This document shows, piece by piece, positions 24,262 through 35,100 of a stretch of DNA of 64,000 nt. The stretch comes from Arctopsyche grandis (lineage: Eukaryota > Arthropoda > Insecta > Trichoptera > Hydropsychidae). The stretch lies in assembly GCF_051622035.1 (NCBI RefSeq), contig NC_135358.1:23378501-23442500 (forward strand). Reading direction: 5' to 3'. Within the stretch, counting starts at the first letter, position 1, and the number at the start of each line of letters is the position of its first letter. The translations under genes and the position numbers were made by a program. A model generated the notes under the pieces. It saw only the letters and a program-made list of their open reading frames with translations, was not told where the DNA came from and made no database searches.

Positions 24262-24615
24262 TCAAATTGAAAATCGCTACCAGGATAACCACCGCTTCGA
24301 AAATTATGCGCGTGGATCTCCTGTCACACGAAAATTCATCGCACAAGAAAATTGTCGTACAGAAAGCTGCCCAAATATTGTTCAGCAAATACTTTTTTTT
24401 ACAAGATTTTTAATATTATCGATTATACATATGAACTTCGTATGTTGATACGGACATGCGAGTCCGTAACGTCATTTTAGTTCTGATAATAATAAAAATC
24501 TCGTCAAAAAAAAGCATATTTGAGCAGTTTTCTGTATTGCAATTTTCCTGTACGACAGGAGCCCCGCGCGCGATTTTCGTAGCGGTGGTTATCCTGGTGG
24601 CGATTGAAATTTGGG
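24262..24615. mobile_element. Foldback element upstream of TRAPPC6
   Basis: The left arm (24262-24410: GAAAATCGCTACCAGGATAA, CAGAAAGCTGCCCAAATATT) and the right arm (24490-24615: GCAGTTTTCTGTATTGCAAT, GGTTATCCTGGTGGCGATT) are imperfect reverse complements around an 80-bp centre. A lone arm of the same family lies at 29826-29990. The right side runs into GTAACCCGTTTACCA, the outer motif also seen there. It has no coding capacity. Confidence 0.8.
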
Positions 24616-24988
24616 ATGTAACCCGTTTACCATCTCGCACACGTCACTAAAATCTCGATCTTGGAACATCTAGCACTCGAAAATTCCACCCACGCGAAAT
24701 TTCATACTAACGAGAACTCGAGTGCCAGATATTTCGTATTCACGTGTATATTTTCGTATGCGCGATCATAATGTGCCAAATAGTCGGTTTACCATTCGTA
24801 TGCAAATGAAACGTGAAAATGGTTAAAGGCTATTTAATGTGTTGTTATGGCCATATCTGTCATTGGTTGGGGTGACGTTTCCACGCTCTTGTAGTCATTT
24901 TGCACAGAAAATAATGTAGTTTTATATTAATAAATTCAAATTAAAGTCGATAAATCGGTCACAACCGAACTCTTAAATTAGACGAACC
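24616..24988. other. TRAPPC6 upstream region
   Basis: This stretch between the foldback element and the TRAPPC6 start must hold the promoter and 5' UTR. No TATA box is obvious. The first part (24650-24790) has recurrent CGAAAATT/GAAATTTC words like those of the neighbouring foldback family, possibly another decayed copy. Confidence 0.4.
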
Positions 24989-25603
24989 ATGGCTGACGAA
25001 ACTTTATTCGATTTCCTCCACAGCGAAATCATCAACTATGCATTGGAACAAAAAAAAGATAGCAAAACTAAGGTAACTCACTAATTACTCACTTCTTGGC
25101 TTTATTATGAGCGTATAAATTGATTGTAATACTTTTACAGGATACTGATCTCTCGGTGATCGAATACATCGGTTTCTCAGCCGGGTATAAAATAATGGAA
25201 CGACTCACCAGAGAATGGCCTCGTTTCAAAGACGAATTAGATACCGTCAAATTCATATGCACGGATTTTTGGACTTGCGTCTACAAGAAACAAATCGACA
25301 ATCTCAGAACTAACCATCAAGGTGTATATGTACTGCAAGATAACGCATTCAGGTTCCTCACGAGATTCTCCAACAGTCATCAATATCTGGAGTATGCACC
25401 GAGGGTAATTATTTTAATATTTCAATGGTGCAAATTCTGTAATTTTCTCGTAACATTTTTTAATCTTATTATTTTAGTTTGTATCATATACATGTGGTCT
25501 CGTCCGGGGTGGCCTAGCAAATCTTGGAATCAACTGTACCGTTACAGGAGAGGTTCAAAACATGCCTTCCTGTAAATTCCATATACAAGTGCAAGCTAAT
25601 TAA
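24989..25603 (+). CDS. TRAPPC6B: TRAPP complex subunit 6 (TRAPPC6B-like)
   Basis: Three exons, 24989-25072, 25141-25404 and 25478-25603, all phase 0, give 157 residues; vertebrate TRAPPC6B has about 158. It starts MADETLFDFLHSEI and contains the Bet3-family core: DLSVIEYIGFSAGYKIMERL (residues 30-49), KFICTDFWTCVYKKQIDNLR, LRTNHQGVYVLQDNAFRFL, and the C-terminal FVSYTCGLVRGGLANLGI. The product is a small cytosolic subunit of TRAPP, the multisubunit tether and Rab-GEF at ER-Golgi and Golgi membranes. Bet3/TRAPPC6 proteins pair within the complex. There is no signal peptide or membrane segment, as expected. Its 3' end faces the POLA2 gene with only 165 bp between stop codons. Full length and intact; the assignment is firm. 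Confidence 0.95.
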
Positions 25604-25647
25604 AAATATATATACCCATAGCAATATATGTAATATAATGTAAGATG

Positions 25648-25668
25648 AATAAACGCGTATTCAATAAA
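25648..25668 (+). terminator. Polyadenylation signals of TRAPPC6
   Basis: AATAAA at 25648-25653 and again at 25663-25668, 45-60 bp after the TAA. The opposing POLA2 gene has AATAAA on the minus strand at 25745-25740, so the two transcripts probably end within about 100 bp of each other or overlap. Confidence 0.7.
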
Positions 25669-25768
25669 TGCGATTTCATTTTTAATACGTATTTATGTAT
25701 AGTATGTATATAAAAAAAGCCCATAGTTTTACAAAAATATTTATTAGAGTAATTATAAATAGTTCAGA

Positions 25769-28700
25769 TTAAATCCTCAGTATTTGACAAAGTATTTTTG
25801 CGTCACTAGAATATTTAGAATTAATTTGTATTCTTGTGAAAGTACCAGCGCCAATTCCTTTTGTAAGACGCTCTGGATTGACGATAAGACATCCATTTAT
25901 ATTCTGCAAACAAGAATGATAAAAATAATCAAATTACATATACACAAAAGATATTAGATACAGATAGAAATACGAACCTTAGTAAAATATCTAAAATCGG
26001 ATGGAAGAATAAGAATATGAGGCGTGAAAGGCAATGCTGCATAATCACTCCATAATGTGGTATCCAAAGACATACTAGGGTTCGGTGGATAGAGAGGATA
26101 GAAGTTTTGCTGATTCAATAATTGACTGGCCAATCGACCCATTTTATCCTGTCCCTGGGGTGGCCTAATATATAAAAATGAGCATCAATAACAACACATT
26201 TCGTAAATACTTTCAATAAAAAAATCATTATACTAACATGGATATTTCTTCTTTACTTAAATGCATCATAATATCAGTAGACGTGACTCCAATATTGACT
26301 CCACTGACATTTAAAACGCATGGATCTGGGACTAACATCAAATTTGGATAGCTTTTCTTGATGTGGAATGGAGGCGTTGGATAAATATTTGTGTGAAATA
26401 CGTCTTTAGAACTTGCCACTAAAACAATTTGAGTCTGTGGACTGAAATAAATTAAAAAAACTTGAGATTTTCGATTCAAACTTATATATAAGCAATGTAA
26501 AAACTCCCAATAAAGTTTTACTTCACAGCTGATATTGCAGTCACGATTTTTTCTACCAAATTTTCGAAGAAAGATTTAAATGTTTCTGCTATGGTATTCT
26601 TGAGTAGTAATGGATGATTCGCGTGTAAGAATGGTCCTATCAATGTTACAACGTGAGGTTTATTCTCAGTGACATACTGTATGAGGTCAGTCAATGGATC
26701 ATATGTTAGACTGTCTGAAGTTGTGAATGGGCCACAAACTACAACCATTTGTAATTGTCCTGAAAATAATGTTCGTAGTAACTTTGCTTAAGCCTGTCTC
26801 GACTACTTTCAGAATCAATTGACCAACTCTTCCTAATTTTTAAATATATTTATTCATACAATAGCCATTTTACTTACCATTCAGAGAATCATCTAAAACC
26901 GGGGCATTAGCTTTGTCAAACGATCCATCTAGGAAGACTTGCTGGGCTTCAAAAACATCGCCTTGAACATTCAAACCAGATAACGCTACAACCTGTCCAG
27001 GAAACAGGGTGTATTCCTTTAAGCTGAATAATTAAAAATATATCATAAAGGATGTCAAACTCAACTATGATTCAACATAAATTTGTACTGACTGATTCAG
27101 GTTTACAGGTACATTCATGCCATACGATTGGTCATGAGTCCCTTGAATAACTACCGACTTTTGATTCAATCGACCATTAGAATCACAATCGATCCTTCCT
27201 ACTATTGTTATGGGTACCTACATGAACGAAATTTGTGTTAATTTTAATAAGTATCTGAAATTCTCTTTTACAAATCGCACAATCATCATACTTGACTTTT
27301 ATGTACAACAGGGACGGTATCTTTGATTACAGCTCTATGCAGAATATATTCCGATAAGTATTTGATGTGGTAATCAAGCATATTTGTTTTATTTTGTAAT
27401 GATTCAAAGCCGTACCTAAAAAATAATCATTTTTAATGATTAGTTTAAAGATTCAATTGCAGTTGCATTTGATAAAATAATGCTTACATTGCATTAGTAG
27501 AAAGTATTGATTCCGAATGATTGGGAACTTGTTGAATGTAGCATATGCTATTGCTTGCATTTGTCCATGTACATTTTTTTAATTCTTCTTCGTCTCCATA
27601 GCTGTTTAATACGTCACCTGCATTTGTTCTATTTGAATACTTTTCTGATTGAGAACTGAAAGTAAATCAATATAATTCTAAAACAAAATGAAACGATTGA
27701 ATGGTTATTTCCAAAACATGTATAAATTGCTTACGTAGCTGGTGTATAAGTTATTGGGCGTAAAGATTTTGGCAGTACTTCACTTTTAACGGTAGATTTT
27801 GGAGATTCGTAATCAATGTTTTCAGTTTTGATCTACAAAATTGAAAACACGAATGAAAAACCAACAAAACATCATAAATTCTACTAACATTAATCCATAT
27901 ATTATATGCATAATTATTATAATTACACCATGTGATTGTTAAATATATGTCGATGGCTGGAGACGAGTATGAATTTAGTCACAAGTAAATGTAAAATGTG
28001 AACTAAGACCATACTCGCCTACAATTATCACAGACTTTTCGACATGTATCTGAAAAATTTGAAGTACATATAACATGCATAGGCATCATACATAATTTTG
28101 CGATTATATGTGACAATATCAATGAGTGTAGATCTAGTCACACGTTTAATAGCACTGTAAGCTAAACCTAAACTCATTGAATCCATCACACTGCGACAAA
28201 AACTATGTATGCATCATATCATTGAACAATGAAAAATAAAAAAACAATATTTATCACAATACTAAAAAGTTATACCTTGGGTGTTGTCAGGTAATCGGCC
28301 AGAATATTTTCGTCGTCATCAATATGTCTGAGAATGTTTTAAGGAAATTCATTACAACAATTATTCTAAATATATTACGAACAAAAATGCGATAAAACTG
28401 CCACGCAGTGTAATTTTTATCAGAGTATTGAGTTACAGAGTAGAAATATAATATCAAATACAAAGAGGCCAGCTCAAATATTCATTTAATAGTAGTATCC
28501 ATTTTTTTTTTCTGGAATGTTTTAATCATACTCAAATCTTCAAAATTCAAACGAAATTAAATTCTCTAAAAAACCCTTACAAAGTATTCACAATATAATA
28601 AAAGAGTTGCACTTGTTCGAATATTGAGTAACAAAAGTTTTCAACAAAGCCAACTGAAATTTTGGCGCCAAAATCAAAAGGATACAGTAGGGAATGGTGG

Positions 28701-29068
28701 TGGTGCGAGGCGTGAGATTCGGTGGAAGTTTCAAGTTGTCTGTCGAATTGCAGCATGAGCCGGGGCACGGGGGTGCTGGCCGAGTCCGACAGAACCACAG
28801 CCGCCCACTGCTCGGCGGCTTCTTCAGCGGAGAGATCGTACTTCCGGCAGCACTCCACCACTGCAACATCACACCGGAATCCGGATTAAGTACCGTTCGA
28901 CGGGACTCGGTGCATTACTGCATTGGTGCATTGGTGCATTGGTGCATTTGTGCATTAGTACTAACTGTGCAGCAAGTGGTCCCGGTGGAGCGCCAGTCCC
29001 AGCACGGCCAGATGCTCCTCCAGCTGCTCCGACAACTCGTCCTGCGAGTGCTCCTCACCGGCGGGCAT
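25769..29068 (-). CDS. POLA2: DNA polymerase alpha subunit B (primosome regulatory subunit)
   Basis: Twelve minus-strand exons: 29068-28966, 28860-28686, 28327-28276, 27832-27735, 27655-27488, 27415-27292, 27217-27093, 27023-26878, 26759-26522, 26441-26238, 26164-25978 and 25903-25769. They give 584 residues (human about 598). The N-terminal helical domain binds partners. A Ser/Thr/Pro linker (residues 92-180) includes YESPKSTVKSE and a YTPAT stretch, typical of this subunit's CDK-regulated linker. An OB-fold follows (VPITIVGRIDCDSNGRL). Then comes the calcineurin-like phosphoesterase fold: QMVVVCGPFT, VTLIGPFLHANHP, QIVLVASSKDV, LMLVPDPC and LAL(P)FTPHILILPSDFRYF. This fold is catalytically inactive in B-subunits. 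The role is to scaffold polymerase alpha-primase in RNA-DNA primer synthesis in the nucleus. The start ATG at 29068 is the first after the GC-rich leader; an in-frame ATG at 29173 cannot be excluded. The exon-2 donor (GTATCC) is weak but is the only one that keeps phase. Confidence 0.93.
28917..28965. repeat. 10-bp tandem repeat in POLA2 intron 1
   Basis: Four to five copies of GCATTGGT/GTGCATT-type decamers directly downstream of the exon-1 donor (GTTAGT at 28965-28960). It could vary in length close to the splice site. Confidence 0.85.
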
Positions 29069-29349
29069 CCTGGACGTGCGCGAGTGACGCGCTGACGAGT
29101 GACGCGCCAACGACCGCCAAACCAGAGACCGTACGCGCGCGGATTCGTGAACGCGACACGCTTCCCTGTTCACTAACGCCCACTCTCTCTTTCTGCTTTT
29201 ATATTTTAAATCCCATCATTTTAAACCTAAAAACGGGATACAATGGCCAAAACAATATGAGGCTAAAAGCAAAAGGTCAACTTTTTGTCGAATTTGCGTT
29301 CATATACATGTTACAAATCCATGTATTAGGTCGGTTTTAAATTATTTGT

Positions 29350-29608
29350 ACTGATCTTACCGGTTCGGTGATTACTAGTCAAATGTGAACCGGTCACAGG
29401 ACAACCGGTCGCTCTAGATCTGTCACACGTGATCACCCGTCACACTAAAACTGGTCACACCCTAAAATCGGTCACGAGAAAACTGGTTGACCGATTTTAG
29501 GGTGTGATCAGTTTTCTCGTGACCAGTTTTAGTGTGACGGGTGATCACGTGTGACCGACCTGGAGCGACCGGTTGTCATATGACTGGTTCACATATGACT
29601 AGTAGTCC
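29350..29608. mobile_element. Foldback element rich in ACCGGT
   Basis: Outer arms pair (ATTACTAGTCAAATGTGAAC with GTTCACATATGACTAGTA; ACAACCGGTCGCTC with GAGCGACCGGTTGT). The inner 35-bp arms (CACACGTGATCACCCGTCAC ... CTGGTCAC) are perfect. Near the centre, copies of CACCCTAAAATCGGTCACGA are permuted, so folding can occur in more than one register. It lies 280 bp upstream of POLA2 exon 1 and has no coding capacity. Confidence 0.8.
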
Positions 29609-29825
29609 GTTTACCGATTTTACCAGTACAGTACTGGTTTTTGGATATTTGTTCTGATAAGTTGTGAAATAAAACAAAAGTACATGCTTTATTATTTTCA
29701 TTGAAACTCTTAATGCCTTCGTCGAAAATGATGTCTCTTACAAAAATATTGCTAAATTAGTTGATTATTGTCTCTGTTTACCAAGAACAAATGTACCTGC
29801 TGAATAATTTTTACTTTATCTATGT

Positions 29826-29995
29826 ACATAGTGGTAAACGGGTTACATCCCAAATGTGAGTCGCTACCAGGATAACCGCTGCTACGAAAATCGCTAGCGC
29901 GGTTTCTGTCGCACAAAAATTCGTCGCATAGGAAAATTGCCATACAGAAAACTGCCCAAATATTGCTCAACAAATGCTTTTTTATACGAGATCTT
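29826..29995 (+). repeat. Single arm of the 24262-24615 foldback family
   Basis: Starts GTGGTAAACGGGTTACATCC and runs through GTCGCTACCAGGATAACCGC, CGTCGCATAGGAAAATTGCC and ACTGCCCAAATATTGCTCA, matching the left arm of the element at 24262. No opposite arm follows, so it is a half-element or a deletion product. Confidence 0.75.
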
Positions 29996-30175
29996 TTGCC
30001 TAACAGCTTAACCAGGATTGTGTAAAATTTTATAAGAGCATTCAAGAAAATTAATATTTTTTTTCGATAAAATGTCCAGGTGTTGGATTTGATAAAAAAT
30101 GATCACTTTAGCTTGAAACTAAATAAGAAATATTTAAATTTAAAATTTATTAGTTAAAAATTTATTAGTGAGCAA

Positions 30176-30380
30176 CATAGAAGTAGAATGCATAGAATGG
30201 TCATTGTTAACAAAAGTACCGTCTAAAAGCGAGCCATCGAAGAGAGGGACGGAAAGTCAGAAGAGAGACAAGAGAGAGAGAGAGACGAAGTTTAGCAAAC
30301 AATGAACAAACTCTGCCGCGCAGAGTTTTTGTAGCAACTTTTTTGGAGGCTGAGAGCGATTCTATGCATTCTACTTCTTG
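30176..30380. mobile_element. 205-bp MITE with 8-bp TSD, GA-rich interior
   Basis: The terminal inverted repeats share AGAAGTAGAATGCATAGAA after a CAT or CAA start. The perfect 8-bp direct repeat GTGAGCAA flanks both sides (30168-30175, 30381-30388). An 8-bp TSD points to a hAT-type transposase. The ends are unlike the CAGTGGCG elements in this window, so this is a separate family. The interior has an AGAGAGACAAGAGAGAGAGA tract and no coding capacity. Confidence 0.85.
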
Positions 30381-30388
30381 GTGAGCAA

Positions 30389-30850
30389 TAATACTGTAAA
30401 TAAATTATATATTGGATGGATTGATGGGACCCATTTTTCAAGGGGAGAAATTTTGCTTTTTTTAATAATATGTAAAAAATCATCGCTCAGCATTGTCACG
30501 TTGTTCTTATTATTTTTTACCTTAAATCTAAATGACCAATGAACTTGGCATAATCAACGATTATAGTGCTTCAACAGAAGTTATCCACTTATTCTTTAAA
30601 TTTACGTGTTACATGTGAACATCTAATATGACGACATTAACGCTAATAATTCTCAAGGTAAATCTATCATTAACAATGATAGGTCTATTTATCTGCACAT
30701 TAGGTGGGTAGGATTGTTTATTTATGTTGCTTGTAGGTTCTGCGCCCAAAGAAAAAAAAGTAGCGTGATGCTGGCCGTATTTTTAAAGTTTATTGCCGTC
30801 AGGCTCTTACTTGACAGCTTACGACAAATTTTTCACGAGCTGCCGCAAAA
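30389..30850. other. COX7A upstream region
   Basis: Contains the probable promoter and 5' UTR. An acceptor-like TTGCTTGTAG at about 30735, with a donor-like CAAGGTAAAT near 30658, could mark a 5' UTR intron. No other gene is seen. Confidence 0.35.
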
Positions 30851-31369
30851 ATGAACCACGTCAAGGTAGACCCGTTTACCGTTTTCTAAATTACTTTAAA
30901 TTCATTATTTTACATATTCAGTCACCTTTGCTATACCAGTCATTCATAAATGCAATATGTTACGTAATCATCTATTTGTCAACCTATAAGGACGATTTTT
31001 ATCATTACAGAATGTAGGAAAGTTGGGCGTCAACGGGGTCAAACAATTGCACATGTCTTCTGCATTGAAAGTGAAACCCTCAATTCCCTTGAATCAATCC
31101 AAAGAAGCTGTAACTCCTTATTGCCCTCGTATTCGCGAATTACAAACCAAGTTTCAGGTATATTATAAAATTTATTTTAAATATTACACATACCAAGTGT
31201 GTTTTATTAACTTGTATTTTTTTTTTTTACAAAGGTTGAAAATGACGTACCTGTACATCTAAAAGGGGGTCCGATGGATAAAGTATTTTATTACGCCACC
31301 GGAATTGCTTGTACAATGGGCATCAGTCTATCTGTAGCTTATTTGGGGAAATTGTCTTATTCAACTTAA
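30851..31369 (+). CDS. COX7A: Cytochrome c oxidase subunit 7A
   Basis: Three exons, 30851-30865 (only five codons, MNHVK), 31011-31157 and 31235-31369, all phase 0, give 98 residues. The first half is a mitochondrial targeting-like segment without acidic residues. The mature part has the COX7A signature: LQTKFQ, then VHLKGGPMDK (residues 60-69), then one hydrophobic segment (FYYATGIACTMGISLSVAYL) and a short tail, KLSYST. COX7A is a single-pass nuclear-encoded subunit of complex IV in the inner mitochondrial membrane, and related forms influence supercomplex assembly. The start is the only ATG in frame near the splice donor; the tiny first exon is the least certain part. AATAAA lies at 31610-31615. 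Confidence 0.9.
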
Positions 31370-32119
31370 TTAGCCGAAAATTAGACTTCCTATCAGCTCT
31401 ATGTAATATTTAGTCACTGAGCATTTATGATATGCATTTCATTCCGCTTATAGAAGAATTTTCATTTCCAGAAAAACATGTTATATAATTTTATATCCAA
31501 TCTTTTACAATATGTAGCAATGTAGAAACAGAGCCAAACAATATATTTTTTTCATAACATTTATTTGATGTTTTATTCATATATTATGTAAAATATTATA
31601 TAGTACTGGAATAAATTGAAAATAATCTCGCCATAATCAGTAATATCAGTCTATATATCTGTTTATTAACACTCCAATCGATTTTCAGATATACTTATGT
31701 ATGGTCGTGGTGTGATTATTCTTGTATTATACCATACTAATATGACTTGTTTTATAGAAAAGCCAGTGAAATTTGAATAAAATATATTTAAAAATTGTAA
31801 ACTTCGTTTTTTATACAAATTCATTTTCTTTCGTAAATATAAAATCAAAGAAATATACATATGTAGTTAATCGGCGACAATATTTTATATAAACTCGCTC
31901 ATGATATATACATATTTATATAAAAAAGGAGAAAAAAAAATTATGATTCTTATTCCCAACTAATTCTGCTACTAGAAACTAAAAATTATACATGATAATA
32001 AAAATTGTCTTCAGTCATCTGATATATTCATCATTACAATCATTTTAAGTACTCAGATAACAAATTCGTAATATTGCATTTTATAAAAAGTTCATTCACA
32101 GTTTGTTTTTAAATACATC

Positions 32120-35100
32120 TTATGCTACATAAACAGGATCAGAAAGCTGTACAGTTCCAGCTTTACGTAGCGTCAGATGTATTCCCATTACCGGGCTACC
32201 TGTATCGTGTTTCTTCACACCAATCATTCGATATCTACAATAATAACAAAAATACATAAGTATTCTAATATACAATATTGGAACTAAAATAAAACAAGGT
32301 TTTTATACTAAAAAGTGGGTCAAAAAACATGGAATCGCCTTATATTTGAGTCTTAAACGACAAATAATAAATTGATTACCAAGAATAATACAGTTAATTG
32401 TCAAATTCTATTTGCCCACAAATTAGACAGTTAAAAAGAAATTCAAAAATAATTCGTGTATTAAAAAATGACAGAAAATAAAAATCAAAAAGTAATGTAC
32501 ATCAGCAGATGGTATAAAACTACCATCGTATGCTATTTTGCAAAGAAAATCCTAATCTAAACAGAAATAATAGAATTATCGTGAAGGTTCAAGAAGGGTG
32601 ATGGATGGATAAACAATTTGTTACTGATAGGATTCAATGAAAATTTTTTCCAAAAGGCAGATTCAAAAAACAGAGGAGCTCTATTTTTGGGCCAATACAA
32701 CAATTAATAAATTCGAATGCAATGAAATAATCTCGGCAATTTTGTTTCACATCAGGAATGGGTAACCAGACCATGATAATTGATGATAAGACTTACTTTT
32801 TCAACGTAGCAAGTGGTTCTCCATTTTCATTTTTCACACCAGTTTTCCAATCGACTGTTGTTAATACACATCTACAAAATAAAATGATTATCGTCAAAAA
32901 TTCATATAATTTCATCATGATAAAATAATATTACCTTGTACATTGTTTAACGACTTTGAAGACAACGTCACCTATTCGTACCCATTGCCAGTGATCTTCC
33001 TCTAAAGGTTGAGCACCTTTTACGACAAAGTTGGGTCTGAAATTTTGCGGATCCGTTTTAAAACCATCCATACGAGTGTTCAAGTCATCAATAGAACTTT
33101 CGTTCATGAGGCAGTATGATGTTAAATCTGGGAACGCACCCTTAATTAAAAATGAATAATTAATAATAGCAGTTGATGTTAACAGTTAATTATTTACCCA
33201 CAGACTTACGGAGTCATTATCTCTGACTATCGCTCTAATTCGGCTCCGTCTCATGTTACCACATTCTGTCGGATAGTGCACCATTCTTAGACCCGTGTCT
33301 TCGTCAAGAATGTATCTAAATTTATTTAACATATTAGTCATATGATAGTAAATGTAATACATTTGTTTAGTAATAAGTCTAACTTCGATAGAAAACCAGC
33401 AACATCATCACCACAATCCATTCCTTTCATCTCTTGGCCCCACAAAGTAACTTTAGATACGGGTTTTTCTATAATATCTTTATATTTAATAGTGAACGAT
33501 TCTCCATTCGGTACTGTGAGAATTAGTTCGTCTTTACTCATGGAAGGTTTGATTAAGACTAACTTTGGATGAAGTCTAGCTGATACAAAGTTGCCAGCCA
33601 AATTTACAATGACGAATCCCCTGAAGAAAATTATGATATTAAATAAAATGAGTAGTTTCATAAAATCAATAGAATTTGTATTACATATCATTACCGATCA
33701 TATAACCAGTCTATTTTGAGACCTAATTCGGAGCACTCCATAGCTTGTTCTCGTATGATGCCGCAAGATTTTATCGGAAAACACATCAAATCATTGAGAA
33801 CGCCGACTTGACGCCAGTTCGATGGTATGCGTTCTCTGTTTGAATACCATCTCCAAAAAAGATACAAAGAACCGACACCGATTACTCCAATACTCGTTGA
33901 TATAGCAGGACGGGCTGAAATTAAATACACATAATTGAAATTTACACAACTACGTTTATATCGTCAAATATTAAGTATACTTTTAAAGTTTTCTAATATC
34001 CAGTTTAAAATCACACTGGATGAAAATGTGACTTTAACTCACTTATCATACAAAATCAATAATCAAAAAAAAAATATCAATTCAATAATCTTTTTTCATT
34101 ATGTTGAAATTTCTAAATTATGTTGATTTAATTTCATTTATAAACTTGTAAAAAAATAAAATAAAAAGTTTTCCAAATTTATTCAAGTTGCTAATTTTAT
34201 TTTCGATATCATATTTTTTATACTCGAGTCTTCGCTATTACGCAAACTTTAAATTTGCAAAGAATATTACATTTTGATAACATTGGAATATGTATGTACA
34301 TGTACAAATGTGTATTAATATTAAGTGCGACGCGAAATTGGATATGCTGACATGTTTAAATAGGTAGTATCAAAGCAAGTAGAAAATAAATGTATCACGT
34401 GATTGTTTACATTATTTATCAGACAAACCTGATATGAAATTCATCTGGAAAATAAGCAATTGCAGCAAATTTACCAAGAACAGTAATTATTGACAAAGTA
34501 ACAATGACAGTAATTATTGTCAACTTCTAATTGATCAGTGGTATTATAACATATATATATATATATATATATAATATATTGATTGCAATCAACACGTCCC
34601 AATGGCCTCAGCTACAGGTCAAATCGGTTAAGCGTAGATTCGTAAAGCGAGACACGTCTGCAATGCCAACTTAACAACTACATATCTCACCATTACCACA
34701 TTAAAAATATAACTGATTTTTAAACCAATTCAAGTCAACAAAGAAATTACAATTTTTTTAAATATTAAGGAAGATGTAAAAGTATAATCCGTAAAATATT
34801 AAGACGTTGAATCATTTGCACAGTAAATTTATTTAAGATTAACGTTATATGTAATTCTATTAATTAAAATATTTCATGGGTTATATAATAAAATACAATT
34901 AAATTATCTAGTAAGTAATATTATATAAAAATATGCCCTAACGCATGAGTTTTTTAATATTATAGAAATTTTATCGCCACAAACTATTATTTAAATTAGT
35001 CACTACCAAGAAATACTACCTACTAGAAAGAAAAAAAGTATTATTTGCTTATAACATATGTACGTAAATATCACTATACTTATTTGTCTAGCTAATTTCT

